Part shown: positions 54,145 to 63,860 of the stretch, piece after piece | Numbering within the stretch: position 1 is the first letter of the stretch | Layout of the letters: every line of letters begins with the position of its first letter | Origin: Dongia deserti | GTDB lineage: Bacteria > Pseudomonadota > Alphaproteobacteria > Dongiales > Dongiaceae | Length of the DNA: 64,000 nt | Direction of reading: 5' to 3' | Assembly (NCBI RefSeq): GCF_003574735.1 | Contig: NZ_QORW01000006.1 | Coordinates: forward strand, 106,887 to 170,886 | Notes under the pieces: model-generated | What the model was told of the DNA's origin: nothing | The model's input: only the letters and a program-made list of their open reading frames with translations | Database searches by the model: none | Position numbers and translations under genes: made by a program

Positions 54145-54399
54145 ATGATGCTCCTTGAGTCTCAGCATAGGCCAGTCAGCCATCGCGTAAGCACCAAAGG
54201 TAGGCCCGGCTATTACCGTTTCTACCTCCTAGACGTTGAGGGGAAGGTATATTCGGCTGCCAGCACGTACTGCGATGACGATGTAGCGGCATTGGATAGA
54301 GCACCCTTCGAATTGCAGAGATCAGCACTCTATCCTCTGATCGAGATTTGGCATGGCCCCCGGTTCGTCGGCCGTATAGGCAGTCGTCTCATCAGCTAG
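54145..54399 (+). CDS. small hypothetical protein
   Basis: 84 residues. The core GYYRFYLLDVEGKVYSAASTYCDDDVAALDRAPFELQRSALYPLIEIWHGPRFVGRIG has the look of small alphaproteobacterial proteins that end in an IEVWxGxRxVGR-type motif; function unknown. Lower GC than the neighbours. It has a good frame with ATGATG start. It stands alone between a GT2 gene and a PAS_5 gene. Confidence 0.65.
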   Translation: MMLLESQHRPVSHRVSTKGRPGYYRFYLLDVEGKVYSAASTYCDDDVAALDRAPFELQRSALYPLIEIWHGPRFVGRIGSRLIS

Positions 54400-54454
54400 C
54401 GGACTTGCAGTCAGACACGGCGCCTTGCACCTTCAGCAATCATTGCGCACACAT

Positions 54455-55000
54455 ATGAGAACAAGCTTCACTGCACAGCCAGTTGTGCTTGAAATAGAGC
54501 CATCAGGTTCGAGATCGGCGATTGGAGCGTGCCACAAATCCCTGATTGCTTTCCATGCTTGCTGGGATGCCAAGCGCGGGAACCGAAGGATGCCATCTCG
54601 CGCCGACTTCCATTCGGAAGATCTGAAGCCGTTTCAGGCACTGCTTTGCCTTATCGACGTGGTGCCCGACGAGCGCCGCTACATTTATCGTCTAGTCGGT
54701 CCGCGGGATATCGAGATGCGTGGATATGACCCTACGGGCAAATCGGTGAAGGAAGGCTATTACGGTGAATCGGCAGAGGGTACTACGCGCTATCTCGGTC
54801 GCGTCGTGCTGGCACGGAATCCTATTCTATATCGCGGAGTATACCATCCATCTGCAAACCGTGTGGAACAGGATGAGGTTCTTTTCTTGCCGCTTTCGGA
54901 GAACGGCGTCGATGTCGACCAGATCATGTTTCTGAGCCACACTGACTGGCTTGAAGATTACGACCCGATCACGACGGCTCGCACCTTGTTGAGATGGTGA
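54455..55000 (+). CDS. PAS_5 domain protein (PF07310-type)
   Basis: Protein of 181 residues. The domain body is LIAFHACWDAKRGNRRMPSRADFHSEDLKPFQALLCLIDVVPDERRYIYRLVGPRDIEMRGYDPTGKSVKEGYYG, a clear match for the alphaproteobacterial PAS_5 family, which folds as a PAS sensor but has no output domain. The remaining part is the C-terminal half of the same domain (PLSENGVDVDQIMFLSHTDW). Ligand unknown. The ATG at 54455 is used; a TTG at 54425 would extend it. AT-richer than adjacent genes. Confidence 0.78.
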   Translation: MRTSFTAQPVVLEIEPSGSRSAIGACHKSLIAFHACWDAKRGNRRMPSRADFHSEDLKPFQALLCLIDVVPDERRYIYRLVGPRDIEMRGYDPTGKSVKEGYYGESAEGTTRYLGRVVLARNPILYRGVYHPSANRVEQDEVLFLPLSENGVDVDQIMFLSHTDWLEDYDPITTARTLLRW

Positions 55001-55058
55001 TCGAGCGTAGGCCGATCGTGCCGATTGCTGGTTTTATGGCATTCCAACCTGGTGCATT

Positions 55059-55151
55059 TGGCGGAGGGAGTGGGATTCGAACCCACGATACGGTTTTTGG
55101 CCGTATACGCACTTTCCAGGCGCGCGCCTTCAACCACTCGGCCATCCCTCC
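55059..55151 (-). tRNA. tRNA-Ser (anticodon GGA)
   Basis: Reads GGAGGGATGGCCGAGTGG at the 5' end; acceptor GGAGGGA (55151-55145) pairs with TCCCTCC (55069-55063), discriminator G, and an encoded CCA (55061-55059). Anticodon loop CTGGAAA gives GGA. The long variable arm (TACGGCCAAAAACCGTA) marks a serine tRNA. T arm GGGTTCGAATCCC is regular. The gene lies between the PAS_5 gene and a small membrane protein. Confidence 0.97.
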
Positions 55152-55348
55152 CGGTCCCGCGGCTCGGCCCCGGAACGGCGCGGAACCTAACCAAGGGAGG
55201 CCGGCAAGGCAACACCTGAAGTTGCGCCGGATGGGTGTGCCCTCCGCCGTCCGCGGGACGGCCCGAACCGATTGATTTTGCTTAAATCGTATGCACTAGC
55301 CGTGACGAGGTGGCTGTCGAATCGGGCGAGCTGGGTTATAGTAATTCT

Positions 55349-55624
55349 ATGTCACCGCTGCGCATCGCCGGATTTATCCTCATCGCCATGGCTGTCTTGT
55401 TTGCGGCTGCCAGCCTCTGGTATGCGGTGATAGATGGCAACAGCCACCTATCTCTCTACGACGTCTGGTACAAATTCCTTCCGGCGAGCCTCAATTGGGT
55501 GCAGCGCTCCGTCTGGAGCGGCCTGTGGAATGGGATCTATACCATTCTGATCATGCCGGCCTGGGCGGTCGTTGGCGTCGTCGGCTTGATCTGCATCGGT
55601 CTCGGCCGCAAGCGCGTCGAATAG
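55349..55624 (+). CDS. small two-helix membrane protein
   Basis: 91 residues with two hydrophobic segments: SPLRIAGFILIAMAVLFAAASLWYAV and MPAWAVVGVVGLICIGLGRKR. Between them is DVWYKFLPASLNWVQRSVWSGLWNGIYT. The likely function is unknown; similar proteins occur near lepA. ATG at 55349 is preceded closely by TATAGT (55337-55342), a -10-like element, so the mRNA may be almost leaderless. It converges on lepA with 7 bases between. Confidence 0.72.
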   Translation: MSPLRIAGFILIAMAVLFAAASLWYAVIDGNSHLSLYDVWYKFLPASLNWVQRSVWSGLWNGIYTILIMPAWAVVGVVGLICIGLGRKRVE

Positions 55625-55631
55625 TTCGAAC

Positions 55632-57434
55632 CTAGTTGTCGTGCATCTTGAGGGCGGCGATGAAGGCCGATTGCGGGATCTCGACGTTGCCGTACTGCCG
55701 CATCCGCTTCTTGCCTTCCTTCTGCTTCTCCAGCAGCTTCCGCTTGCGCGTGATGTCGCCGCCATAGCATTTGGCGGTCACGTCCTTGCGTAAGGCGCTG
55801 ATCGTCTCGCGCGCGATCACCTTGCTGCCGATCGCCGCCTGCACCGCGATCTTGAACAGCTGGCGCGGGATCAAGTCCTTCAGCTTCACGCACAAGGCGC
55901 GGCCGCGCGTCTCCGCCTGGCTGCGATGGACGATACAGGACAAGGCATCGACCGGATCGCCATTCACCAGGATATTCAGCTTCACCAGATCGCCTTCCTG
56001 GTAATCCTCCAGGTGATAATCGAAGCTGGCATAGCCTCTGGAGACCGACTTCAAACGGTCGTAGAAATCGAACACCACCTCGTTGAGCGGCAGCTTGTAG
56101 ACCACCATGGCGCGGTTGCCGGCATAGGTCAGGTCGGTCTGGATGCCGCGCCGCTCCTCGCACAGTTTCAGGATCGCGCCCAGAAATTCGTCGGGCACCA
56201 GGATGGTCGCCTTGATCCACGGTTCCTCGATGCGGTCGATCTTCACGACATCCGGCATGTCGGCCGGATTGTGCATCTCCAGCATCGTGCCGTCGTTCAG
56301 GTGGATCTTGTAGACGACGCTGGGCGCGGTTGTGATGAGGTCGAGGTTGAATTCGCGCTCCAGCCGCTCCTGCACGATCTCGAGATGCAGCAGGCCCAGG
56401 AATCCGCAGCGGAAGCCGAAGCCGAGCGCCGCGCTCGTCTCCATCTCGTAGTGGAAGCTCGCATCGTTGAGATGCAGCTTGCCAAGGGAGTCGCGCAGGC
56501 TCTCGAAGTCCGCCGCATCGACCGGGAACAGGCCGCAGAACACCACCGGCACGCTGGGCTTGAAGCCGGGCAGCGGCGTCGCCGTCGGGCGGCGCTCTTC
56601 GGTGATGGTGTCGCCGATCTTGCAATCCGCCACCGCCTTCATGCCGGCCGTGATGAACCCGACCTCGCCGGGGCCTAGGTCCGGCACGATCTCCTGCTTG
56701 GGCGTAAAGACGCCGACCCGCTCCACCTCATAGGTGGCACCGGTCGACATCATCTTGATCTCCTGCTTGGCCTTGAGCTTCCCGTCGACCACCCGCACCA
56801 GGATGATGACGCCGAGATAGGGATCATACCAGCTGTCGATCAGCATGGCCTTGAGCGGCGCAGTGTCATCGCCCCTGGGCGCAGGCAGCCGCTCCACGAC
56901 AGCTTCCAGCACCTCGCCGATATTGAGGCCGGTCTTGGCCGAGATTTCGACGGCATGTGATGCATCGATGCCGATCACATCCTCGATCTGCTGCTTCACG
57001 CGGTCAGGCTCGGCGGCGGGCAAATCGATCTTGTTGAGGACCGGCACGATCTCATGGTTGTTGTCGATCGCCTGATAGACGTTGGCGAGGGTCTGTGCCT
57101 CGACGCCCTGGCTGGCGTCCACCACCAGAAGGGAACCTTCGCATGCCGCGAGGCAGCGGCTGACCTCGTACGCGAAGTCCACGTGGCCCGGCGTGTCCAT
57201 CAGGTTCAGCTGATAGGTCTCGCCGTTCTTCGCCTTGTAGGCGAGGCGCACCGTCTGCGCCTTAATGGTGATGCCGCGCTCGCGCTCGATGTCCATCGAA
57301 TCGAGCACCTGCTCCTTCATCTCGCGGTCGGTCAGTCCCCCGCAGGCCTGGATGAGCCGGTCGGCCAAAGTCGATTTGCCGTGGTCGATGTGGGCGATGA
57401 TCGAGAAATTGCGGATGTGGGCTAGGTCGGTCAT
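55632..57434 (-). CDS. lepA: elongation factor 4 (LepA)
   Basis: Translational GTPase that back-translocates or assists ribosome initiation. G1 [19 protein letters not shown]2/G3 RGITIKAQT and [15 protein letters not shown]4 [11 protein letters not shown]. The LepA-specific C-terminal domain ([28 protein letters not shown]) is present. 600 residues, normal. It stands alone after lrgB and its own 100-bp leader. Confidence 0.97.
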   Translation of the reverse strand: MTDLAHIRNFSIIAHIDHGKSTLADRLIQACGGLTDREMKEQVLDSMDIERERGITIKAQTVRLAYKAKNGETYQLNLMDTPGHVDFAYEVSRCLAACEGSLLVVDASQGVEAQTLANVYQAIDNNHEIVPVLNKIDLPAAEPDRVKQQIEDVIGIDASHAVEISAKTGLNIGEVLEAVVERLPAPRGDDTAPLKAMLIDSWYDPYLGVIILVRVVDGKLKAKQEIKMMSTGATYEVERVGVFTPKQEIVPDLGPGEVGFITAGMKAVADCKIGDTITEERRPTATPLPGFKPSVPVVFCGLFPVDAADFESLRDSLGKLHLNDASFHYEMETSAALGFGFRCGFLGLLHLEIVQERLEREFNLDLITTAPSVVYKIHLNDGTMLEMHNPADMPDVVKIDRIEEPWIKATILVPDEFLGAILKLCEERRGIQTDLTYAGNRAMVVYKLPLNEVVFDFYDRLKSVSRGYASFDYHLEDYQEGDLVKLNILVNGDPVDALSCIVHRSQAETRGRALCVKLKDLIPRQLFKIAVQAAIGSKVIARETISALRKDVTAKCYGGDITRKRKLLEKQKEGKKRMRQYGNVEIPQSAFIAALKMHDN

Positions 57435-57535
57435 TTGGCCGGCTGTGGAAAACGTAAACGCGCCGCACCATAGGGGCTGAGGCGGGCAAGATCAACTGAG
57501 GGTTTTCCTCGCCATTTCAGGAATTTAGCGCGCCC

Positions 57536-58249
57536 TCACCAGTGCCAGAGCACCGGCACCAGGATCGCGGTGGCGAGGGCGTTCAGCGCCATGCCGATGC
57601 CGGCGAAGGTGCCGGCGAGATCGTTGACCTGGAACGCCCGGGCCGTGCCCAAACCATGGGCAGCGACGCCGACGGCGAACCCGCGTGCGCGCCAATCCTT
57701 GAGCCCCAGCGCGTTGAGCAGGGGTGTTGCGATGATGGCGCCGATGATCCCGGTCAGGATCACAAGCACCGCCGTCAAAGAAGGAATGCCGCCCAGCTTC
57801 TCGGCGATGCCCATGGCAACCGGGGTTGTGACCGACTTGGGGGCGATCGAAACGAGGGACTCGGCTGACGCGCCCAATGCCCAGGCGATCCCCACGGCCG
57901 AGGCCACTGCAGTGACCGTGCCAGCCAGCAGCGCCGCGAGCATGGGAACCAAGCTGCGCTTCACGGCGGGCCAGTTCTCATAGAGCGGGATGGCAAGCGC
58001 GACCGTCGCCGGCCCGAGCAGGAAATGCACGAACTGGGCGCCTTCGAAATACGTTTGATACGGCGTGCCAGTCACGGCCAGCAGTGCGACCAGCAGCACG
58101 ACCGCGATCGCCACCGGATTGACGTAGGGCCGCCCGCCGGCCGCTCGTTGCGCCTTGACCCCGATCCAGTAGGCGACCAGCGTCGCGGTCAACCAGCCGA
58201 GCGGGTTGGCCTGCAGATAGACCCAGAGCTGGCCCAGCTGCGCGTTCAC
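57536..58249 (-). CDS. lrgB: LrgB/CidB-family membrane protein
   Basis: 237 residues, six to seven transmembrane helices. The family block LAIPLYENWPAVKRSLVPMLAALLAGTVTAVASAVGIAWALGASAESLVSIAPKSVTTPVAMGIAEKLGGIPSLTAVLVILTGIIGA with PKSVTTPVA is diagnostic. Works with LrgA; linked to murein hydrolase export or metabolite (pyruvate/glycolate) transport in other organisms. Start overlaps the lrgA stop by 4 bases. The actual substrate is not known here. Confidence 0.92.
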   Translation of the reverse strand: MNAQLGQLWVYLQANPLGWLTATLVAYWIGVKAQRAAGGRPYVNPVAIAVVLLVALLAVTGTPYQTYFEGAQFVHFLLGPATVALAIPLYENWPAVKRSLVPMLAALLAGTVTAVASAVGIAWALGASAESLVSIAPKSVTTPVAMGIAEKLGGIPSLTAVLVILTGIIGAIIATPLLNALGLKDWRARGFAVGVAAHGLGTARAFQVNDLAGTFAGIGMALNALATAILVPVLWHW

Positions 58250-58614
58250 GGCTGCTGCTCCTGCGGTGCCGTCCCGCCCATCAGCCGGTCCACGCCGACA
58301 AACACCAGCGAGGCCACTGCGATGGTGAGCGCGGTCGAGCCGATGAGCGCTGCGATGAGTGCCAGCGCCTCAGCCTCCAACCGTGTCGCGTGCAGGATGA
58401 TGCCGGTGCCCGCCGGCACGAACAGCAAGGAGAAGTTCGCCAACAAGTCATGGCTTGTACGCCCCAGGTTGTCGGGCACGCTGCGGCGGATCGCGAGCAA
58501 GGCGCACATGAGGACGGCGCCCAGCACCGGCCCGGGGACCGGAACGGCGAGCGCTCGCACGATGCTCTCGCCTGCCAGCTGGCAGAGCAGCAGGAGAATG
58601 CCGGCTTCGATCAT
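58246..58614 (-). CDS. lrgA: LrgA/CidA-family holin-like membrane protein
   Basis: 122 residues with four helices: AGILLLLCQLAGESIVRAL, PVPGPVLGAVLMCALLAI, DLLANFSLLFVPAGTGIILH and LIAALIGSTALTIAVASLVFV. The PGPVLG and LFVPAGTGI segments are typical. ATG at 58614 has GGAGCGAT upstream and is better than an upstream frame. Operon partner of lrgB. Divergent from the secreted pair over 105 bp, so they may share control. Confidence 0.9.
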   Translation of the reverse strand: MIEAGILLLLCQLAGESIVRALAVPVPGPVLGAVLMCALLAIRRSVPDNLGRTSHDLLANFSLLFVPAGTGIILHATRLEAEALALIAALIGSTALTIAVASLVFVGVDRLMGGTAPQEQQP

Positions 58615-58719
58615 GGCGGATCGCTCCTTTCGGGCAAATCTTGTGCCTTCGGCCAAATTGACGCAGTTGCCGCCCAGGCAGTCGAATTGGCCGAGGCCCA
58701 CAAATCACACGGCTGGCAC

Positions 58720-59253
58720 ATGATGCAATCCCGCTCGATCCCGCGTGCGCTCCGCTGCCTCGCGATCACCTGCGCGCTTACGGCATTTTCCGGCGCGGCG
58801 CAGGCGGTCGAACCCGTGCCGGTTGCCGTGCTCGAGTTCGACTACATCGGTCCCTCGGGCGGCGTGACGGAGCAGGGGCGCGCGAACGTCGAACGTTTGC
58901 GCAAGCTGGTGCAGCAGGTGCGCGAAGGACTGGCCGAAAGCGGCCGCTATCGCGTGGTGGCACTGAGCTGCGATCCCGCGTGCTCCGCCGGTCGGACCGA
59001 TGCGGCGGAGATCCTGGCAAAGGCGCGCGCCGTCGGCGCGCGGCTCGTGGTCTTCGGCGGCATCCAGCGCATGAATGCAGCCCTCCAGTACGGCAATGCC
59101 GAGGCCGTGGATCTCGAAGCGGACCGGCTGGTTTTCGACCGCAACATCGTCTTCAGCAACGACAGCGAGGAGGCCTGGGAGTACGCGGCGAAGGCCCTGG
59201 TTGCCGAGCTCACGGAAGCAAACCTGACCAGGTCGGACGTGAGCGTGCAATGA
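58720..59253 (+). CDS. secreted protein of DUF2380/DUF3280 type, copy 1
   Basis: 177 residues with a signal peptide (LRCLAITCALTAFSGAAQAVEP). The mature part begins VAVLEFDYIGPSGGVTEQGRANVERLRKL and contains LSCDPACS (possible disulfide), GARLVVFGGIQRMNAALQYGNAEAVDLEADRLVFDRNIVF and EAWEYAAKALVAEL. The alternating pattern and start resemble alphaproteobacterial DUF2380/DUF3280 periplasmic proteins. It is coupled to the following paralogue by a 4-base overlap. Function unknown. Confidence 0.78.
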   Translation: MMQSRSIPRALRCLAITCALTAFSGAAQAVEPVPVAVLEFDYIGPSGGVTEQGRANVERLRKLVQQVREGLAESGRYRVVALSCDPACSAGRTDAAEILAKARAVGARLVVFGGIQRMNAALQYGNAEAVDLEADRLVFDRNIVFSNDSEEAWEYAAKALVAELTEANLTRSDVSVQ

Positions 59254-59771
59254 AGCGTGTCCGCGGGGCGCTTCGCTGGCTGAGCACGCTTGCTATTTCG
59301 TGCGGCTGCATCGGATTGGCGCTGCGAGCCGCCGTCGCCGAGCCGGTCGCGCTCGCGGTCGCTGATTTCGATTACTCGGACACCTCCGGAGAGGTGCGGG
59401 ACCAGTCCGCCGAGCACACCGCGCGCCTCGAAGACTTCACCAGCCTCATCCGCGACATGCTGTCGGCCAGTGGGAATTACAAGGTTGTCGATCTGGTCTG
59501 TTCCAAGCCGTCCTGTTCCGCCAGCGCGATGGACGCGGAATCGCTCACCGAAGCAGCGCGCCAGTCAGGCGCTCGCCTGCTGGTCTATGGTGGCATCCAC
59601 AAGATGAGCACATTGGTCCAATTCGGCAAAGCCCAGGTCGTCGACCTCAAGACGGACACGGTGGTCTTCGACCGCACCATTTCCTTCCGCGGTGACAACG
59701 CGGAGGCGTGGACGCGCGCGGGTCAGTTCCTCGCGGAAGATCTTCTGTCGAAGGATCTAGCGCTCCAATAG
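59250..59771 (+). CDS. secreted protein of DUF2380/DUF3280 type, copy 2
   Basis: 173 residues with a signal peptide ending VAEP. It is clearly a duplicate of the preceding gene: VALAVADFDYSDTSGEVRDQSAEHTARLEDF, LVCSKPSCSAS, GARLLVYGGIHKMSTLVQFGKAQVVDLKTDTVVFDRTISFRG and NAEAWTRAGQFLAEDLLS. The cysteine pair is CX4C here and CX3C in copy 1. ATG at 59250 overlaps the TGA of copy 1. The pair may work as a heteromer in the periplasm; that is inference. Confidence 0.78.
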   Translation: MKRVRGALRWLSTLAISCGCIGLALRAAVAEPVALAVADFDYSDTSGEVRDQSAEHTARLEDFTSLIRDMLSASGNYKVVDLVCSKPSCSASAMDAESLTEAARQSGARLLVYGGIHKMSTLVQFGKAQVVDLKTDTVVFDRTISFRGDNAEAWTRAGQFLAEDLLSKDLALQ

Positions 59772-59859
59772 ACAGCGGATCCTAGATCCATCCATACCCG
59801 TACTTTGCTGCCCTGAACGGGAGTGAGGCCAGCATCTACCCCGTCGAGACCAGCGGCGG

Positions 59860-62262
59860 CTACTTCCTCAGCTCCCCGCCCGTCGCCTTGTTCACTGCCG
59901 CCACGATCTTTGCGCTGAGCGCTTCGATCTCCTGATCGGTGAGGGTGCGTTCGCGCGGCTGGATTGTCACCGAGAAGGCGATCGACTTCTTGCCCTCGGG
60001 CAGCGTGCCGCCCTGGAACAGGTCGAACACCTTGGCGTCGGCGATCAGCGCCTTGTCCGCGCTCTTCGCGGCGCGGGTCAGCTTGTCGGCCGACACCGCG
60101 GCATCGACCAGGAAGGCGAAGTCGCGTTCCAGCGGCTGGAACGGCGAGGCGTTGAGCAGCGTCCGCGCCGCGCCCTTCGAGCGCGGCATCGGCAGGCGAT
60201 CGAGGAACACTTCGAAGCCGACGACCGGACCTCTGAGGTCGCACGCCTTCAGCACGCCCGGATGCAGCTCGCCGAACTGTGCCAGGATCGTGGGACCAAG
60301 GCGCAGCACCGCCGAGCGGCCGGGATGATAGTAGCCCGGCGCTTCGGACAGGACCTGCAGATTGTCCACTGGCGCGCCGAAGGTTTGCAGCAGTGCCAGC
60401 GCATCCGCCTTGGCATCGAACGCGTCGACGCTGCGCGGCTTGCCTTCCCAGTGGCGCGGGCGATAGAGGCCGACGCGCACGCCGGTGGCGCACAGGATTT
60501 GCCCTTTCTCGGTCTCATCGAGATAGGAGGGGCCGACCTCGAACAAGGCGACGTCCGGGTAGCCGCGCGCCGCATTGCGTGCCGCCGCCATCAGCAGGTT
60601 GCCGAGGATCGACGGCCGCATGGCATCGAGATCGGCGCTGATCGGATTGGCGAGCATCACCAGCGGCGCATTCGCGCCTTTCGGCTGGAACAGCTTGGCG
60701 ATCGCGCTTGGCATGAAGCTGTAGGTGACGGCTTCGAGCAGCCCACGGCCCGCGAGCAGGCGCTTGGCTATCGGCACGCGGCGCTGCTGCGGCGTGATGG
60801 CGGGATGCGGCAAGGCGGAGAGCTTCGGCATCGAGACCGCGGGGATGTTGTCGTAGTCGTTGATGCGGATGACTTCCTCGACCAGATCCGCCTCGCCCTC
60901 GACGTCCGCGCGCCAGGAAGGCGGCGTCACTTTCCAGCGCGTCGCGCTCTCTTCTTCCACGCCGAAGCCGAGCTTGGAAAGGATGACCCTCTGCCGCTCC
61001 GCCGGAACCTCGACGCCGCCGAGGGTTGCGACCCGCTCCACACGGAACGTGATGGTGCGATGCCAGTTCGGCCGCTCGCCGGCGCGCGTGACGTGGCTGG
61101 CCTCGCCGCCGCAAAGCTCCAGGATCAGCCTGGTGCCGACCTCGATGCCCCAATCGGCGGATTCGGGGTCGACGCCGCGCTCGAAGCGATAGCGCGCATC
61201 GGAATTGATGCCGAGTTTGCGGCCCGTGCGCGCCGTGTTGACCGGATCGAACAAAGCGGCTTCCAGGAACACGTTGCGCGTCTCGGCGGTGACACCGCTA
61301 TGCTCCCCGCCCATGATGCCGCCGATCGCTTCCACGCATTCATCGTCGGCGATCACCACCATGCCCGGCTGCAGCTCATACTCGAATCCGTCGAGCGCCA
61401 GCACCTTTTCGCCCGCCTGCGCCATGCGCATGGTGGGATTGCCCTTGACCTTGTCCGCATCGAACACATGCAGCGGGCGGTTGAGGTCGTAGGTCACGTA
61501 GTTGGTGATGTCGACAAGCGCGGAGATGGGCCTGAGGCCGATCGCGATCAGGCGCTCCTGCAGCCATTGCGGGCTGGGACCGTTTTTGACGTTGCGGAAA
61601 TAGCGTCCGACCGCGAGCGGGCAGGCATCGCCCACATCCTTGCGCTGCCATTTCAGCGGCGGCTCGAACGTCCCTTTGATCGGCTTCTGCTCGAACGGCT
61701 TCAAGGTGCCGAGGTCCGCAGCGGCGAGATCGCGCGCGATGCCGTGCACGCCGAGGCAATCGGCGCGGTCCGGCGTCAGCTTGATCTCGAATACCGGATC
61801 GTCATAGCCCATGTAGGCTGCGAAGCTATGTCCCACCGGCGCGTCGGCGGCTAGGTCGATGATGCCCTCGTGATCCTGGCCCAACCCCATCTCGCGCATC
61901 GAGCACAGCATGCCGTTGGACTCGACGCCGCGGATCACACCCTTCTTGAGGTCGAGGTTGGTGCCAGGAATGAAGCTGCCGACCGGCGCGAACACGCCCT
62001 TCATGCCGGTGCGCGCGTTGGGCGCGCCGCACACCACCTGCACGATCTCCTTGCCGGTATGGACCTTGCAGACCCGTAGCTTGTCGGCGTTCGGATGCTG
62101 CACCGCCTCAACCACATAGCCGATGGTGAAGGGCGCCAGGTCCCTGGCGCGATCCTCGATCCCTTCGACCTCGAGCCCGATCATGGTGAGGGTGCGCGCG
62201 ATGGTTTCGACATCGGCATCGGTGTCGAGATGCTCCTTGAGCCACTTCAAGGTGAACTTCAT
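59860..62262 (-). CDS. pheT: phenylalanine-tRNA ligase beta subunit
   Basis: Charges tRNA-Phe as part of the alpha2beta2 enzyme. N-terminal [34 protein letters not shown], then the tRNA-binding EMAP-like domain ([37 protein letters not shown]). B3/B4 editing, B5, and a C-terminal anticodon-binding FDX-ACB domain ([44 protein letters not shown]). 800 residues, normal. ATG at 62262 overlaps the pheS stop by 4 bases. Confidence 0.97.
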   Translation of the reverse strand: MKFTLKWLKEHLDTDADVETIARTLTMIGLEVEGIEDRARDLAPFTIGYVVEAVQHPNADKLRVCKVHTGKEIVQVVCGAPNARTGMKGVFAPVGSFIPGTNLDLKKGVIRGVESNGMLCSMREMGLGQDHEGIIDLAADAPVGHSFAAYMGYDDPVFEIKLTPDRADCLGVHGIARDLAAADLGTLKPFEQKPIKGTFEPPLKWQRKDVGDACPLAVGRYFRNVKNGPSPQWLQERLIAIGLRPISALVDITNYVTYDLNRPLHVFDADKVKGNPTMRMAQAGEKVLALDGFEYELQPGMVVIADDECVEAIGGIMGGEHSGVTAETRNVFLEAALFDPVNTARTGRKLGINSDARYRFERGVDPESADWGIEVGTRLILELCGGEASHVTRAGERPNWHRTITFRVERVATLGGVEVPAERQRVILSKLGFGVEEESATRWKVTPPSWRADVEGEADLVEEVIRINDYDNIPAVSMPKLSALPHPAITPQQRRVPIAKRLLAGRGLLEAVTYSFMPSAIAKLFQPKGANAPLVMLANPISADLDAMRPSILGNLLMAAARNAARGYPDVALFEVGPSYLDETEKGQILCATGVRVGLYRPRHWEGKPRSVDAFDAKADALALLQTFGAPVDNLQVLSEAPGYYHPGRSAVLRLGPTILAQFGELHPGVLKACDLRGPVVGFEVFLDRLPMPRSKGAARTLLNASPFQPLERDFAFLVDAAVSADKLTRAAKSADKALIADAKVFDLFQGGTLPEGKKSIAFSVTIQPRERTLTDQEIEALSAKIVAAVNKATGGELRK

Positions 62263-63344
62263 CGCGTCAGCCCTCCGGTCATAGAGGGCACGTCCAGTGG
62301 CACGAAGCCGTAATGCTTCAGCCAGCGGAGGTCGGCGTCGAAGAACGTACGCAGATCGGGAATGCCGTATTTCAGCATGGCGATGCGCTCGATCCCCATG
62401 CCAAAGGCGAAGCCCTGATACTTGGCGGGATCGATGCCGCAATTGCTGAGCACCTTCGGATGCACCATGCCGCAGCCCAGGATCTCCAGCCAATCCTTGC
62501 CTTGCCCCAGCTTCAATTCGCCACCCGAGCGGTCGCAGCCGATATCGACCTCCGCCGATGGTTCGGTGAAGGGGAAGAACGAATTGCGGAACCGGACCGG
62601 CAGATCCTCGATGCCGAAGAACGCGCGCACGAAATCAATCAGGCAGCCTTTGAGGTGACCCATGTGCGTCGTCTCATCCACCACCAGACCCTCGACCTGG
62701 TGGAACATCGGCGTGTGGGTCATGTCGGAATCCGAGCGATAGGTACGGCCCGGGCAGATCACGCGGATCGGCGGCTTCTGGCTAAGCATGGTGCGGATCT
62801 GCACGGGCGAGGTATGGGTGCGCAGCACCAGCGCCTCTTCCGGCTTCTGGCCCGGCTTGGGCGGCAGGTAGAACGTGTCCTGCATCTGCCGCGCCGGGTG
62901 ATCCGGCGGGATGTTAAGCGCCGTGAAGTTCTTGAAATCGTCCTCGATATCGGGACCCTCCGCGACCACGAAGCCCATCTCGCCGAAAATCGCGACGATC
63001 TCGTCGATGGTCTGGCTGATCGGGTGCAGGCGGCCTTCCTGTTCCGGGCGCGCCGGCAGGGTCAGATCCAGCGTCTCGCTCTTCAGGCGCTGGTTCAGCG
63101 CCTGCTCTTCCAGGGCGGCCTTGCGCGAATCGATCGCCTCGGTCAGCGCGTCCTTGAGCTGGTTCAGCGACTGGCCGGCCTGCTTGCGCTCCTCCGGCGA
63201 CAGGCTGCCCAGGGTCTTCATCAGGCCCGTAACTTCGCCCTTTTTGCCCAGCGCCTCGACCCGGAGACTCTCCAGCTGATCCAGGGCTCCCGCGCTGGCA
63301 ATCGCCGCCAGCCACTTGTCCTTGAGCCCACTCAGATGTTGCAT
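62259..63344 (-). CDS. pheS: phenylalanine-tRNA ligase alpha subunit
   Basis: Catalytic subunit of the class II synthetase. It has an N-terminal coiled coil (residues 1-90), motif 2 ([25 protein letters not shown]), motif 3 ([22 protein letters not shown]), and [17 protein letters not shown] in between. 361 residues, normal. The ATG at 63344 ([11 protein letters not shown]) has AAGG about 9 bases upstream; an ATG at 63353 is a close alternative. In operon with pheT. rplT at the window end is the usual upstream neighbour. Confidence 0.97.
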   Translation of the reverse strand: MQHLSGLKDKWLAAIASAGALDQLESLRVEALGKKGEVTGLMKTLGSLSPEERKQAGQSLNQLKDALTEAIDSRKAALEEQALNQRLKSETLDLTLPARPEQEGRLHPISQTIDEIVAIFGEMGFVVAEGPDIEDDFKNFTALNIPPDHPARQMQDTFYLPPKPGQKPEEALVLRTHTSPVQIRTMLSQKPPIRVICPGRTYRSDSDMTHTPMFHQVEGLVVDETTHMGHLKGCLIDFVRAFFGIEDLPVRFRNSFFPFTEPSAEVDIGCDRSGGELKLGQGKDWLEILGCGMVHPKVLSNCGIDPAKYQGFAFGMGIERIAMLKYGIPDLRTFFDADLRWLKHYGFVPLDVPSMTGGLTR

Positions 63345-63383
63345 CGATCCCATCCTTAACTTTCGCGCCATCCAGATACGAGA

Positions 63384-63415
63384 AGGGGAGGCCCGGAGCA
63401 AGTCCGGCCTCCCCT
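63384..63415 (-). terminator. hairpin downstream of the lipoprotein gene
   Basis: Stem AGGGGAGG-C-CCGGA / TCCGG-CCTCCCCT with one bulged base and a 5-base loop, just after the stop of the lipoprotein gene on the minus strand. The following tract CTTCTCGT is only weakly T-rich, so termination may be partial, allowing read-through into pheS. Confidence 0.5.
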
Positions 63416-63437
63416 CCAAACGTTCCTGGCCGGCTTG

Positions 63438-63854
63438 CTATTGCAGTTGCAGCTTAAACTGGTTCAACAGCATGAGGTTCAGGGCGCCCGACAGCCAGTC
63501 CTGCCGCCGGCCGTTCAGGCGCAGCTCCTCGAATGCGACCTTCTTGGTCTGCCGGTTGTGGATATAGACCAGATCCACCCTGCTGCGCTGGCCCGCCTGT
63601 CCCAGTCGGTTGATGGTGGCGGTCACGGCAACGATGTCGTCGTTGTCGTAGACCTTCGAGCGCTCGGCCGCCCATTCGATCGAGGCACGCGCCCCGGCGA
63701 GATCCATCACGAGTTCCTCGTTGGTCTTGCCGGGAATGGTTTGGGCGCGCTTCACGGCAGCGATGTCGGCTTTGTAGCTGTCGCACCCCACCAGTGCCAG
63801 GATGCCGGCCAGCGGGAGGATCAGGACAAGTCGCCGAACACAACCGCCAGCCAT
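63438..63854 (-). CDS. lipoprotein of unknown function
   Basis: 138 residues. Signal LVLILPLAGILALVGCD with lipobox LVGC and Cys at residue 24. The mature part is helical and charged: DIAAVKRAQTIPGKTNEELVMDLAGARASIEWAAERSKVYDNDDIVAVTATINRLG, ending RVDLVYIHNRQTKKVAFEELRLNGRRQDW. It lies between rplT and pheS, interrupting the usual rplT-pheS order. No family recognised. Confidence 0.78.
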   Translation of the reverse strand: MAGGCVRRLVLILPLAGILALVGCDSYKADIAAVKRAQTIPGKTNEELVMDLAGARASIEWAAERSKVYDNDDIVAVTATINRLGQAGQRSRVDLVYIHNRQTKKVAFEELRLNGRRQDWLSGALNLMLLNQFKLQLQ

Positions 63855-63860
63855 CGGCTC

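Noticed and set aside
55246-55262. Hairpin GCCGTCC-GCG-GGACGGC upstream of the small membrane protein gene as a terminator
   Set aside because: The T-rich tract begins about ten bases too late, and no gene on the plus strand ends just before it.
60262-61854. 530-codon plus-strand open frame over pheT
   Set aside because: Antisense to a complete pheT with all domains; kept open by GC-rich third positions.
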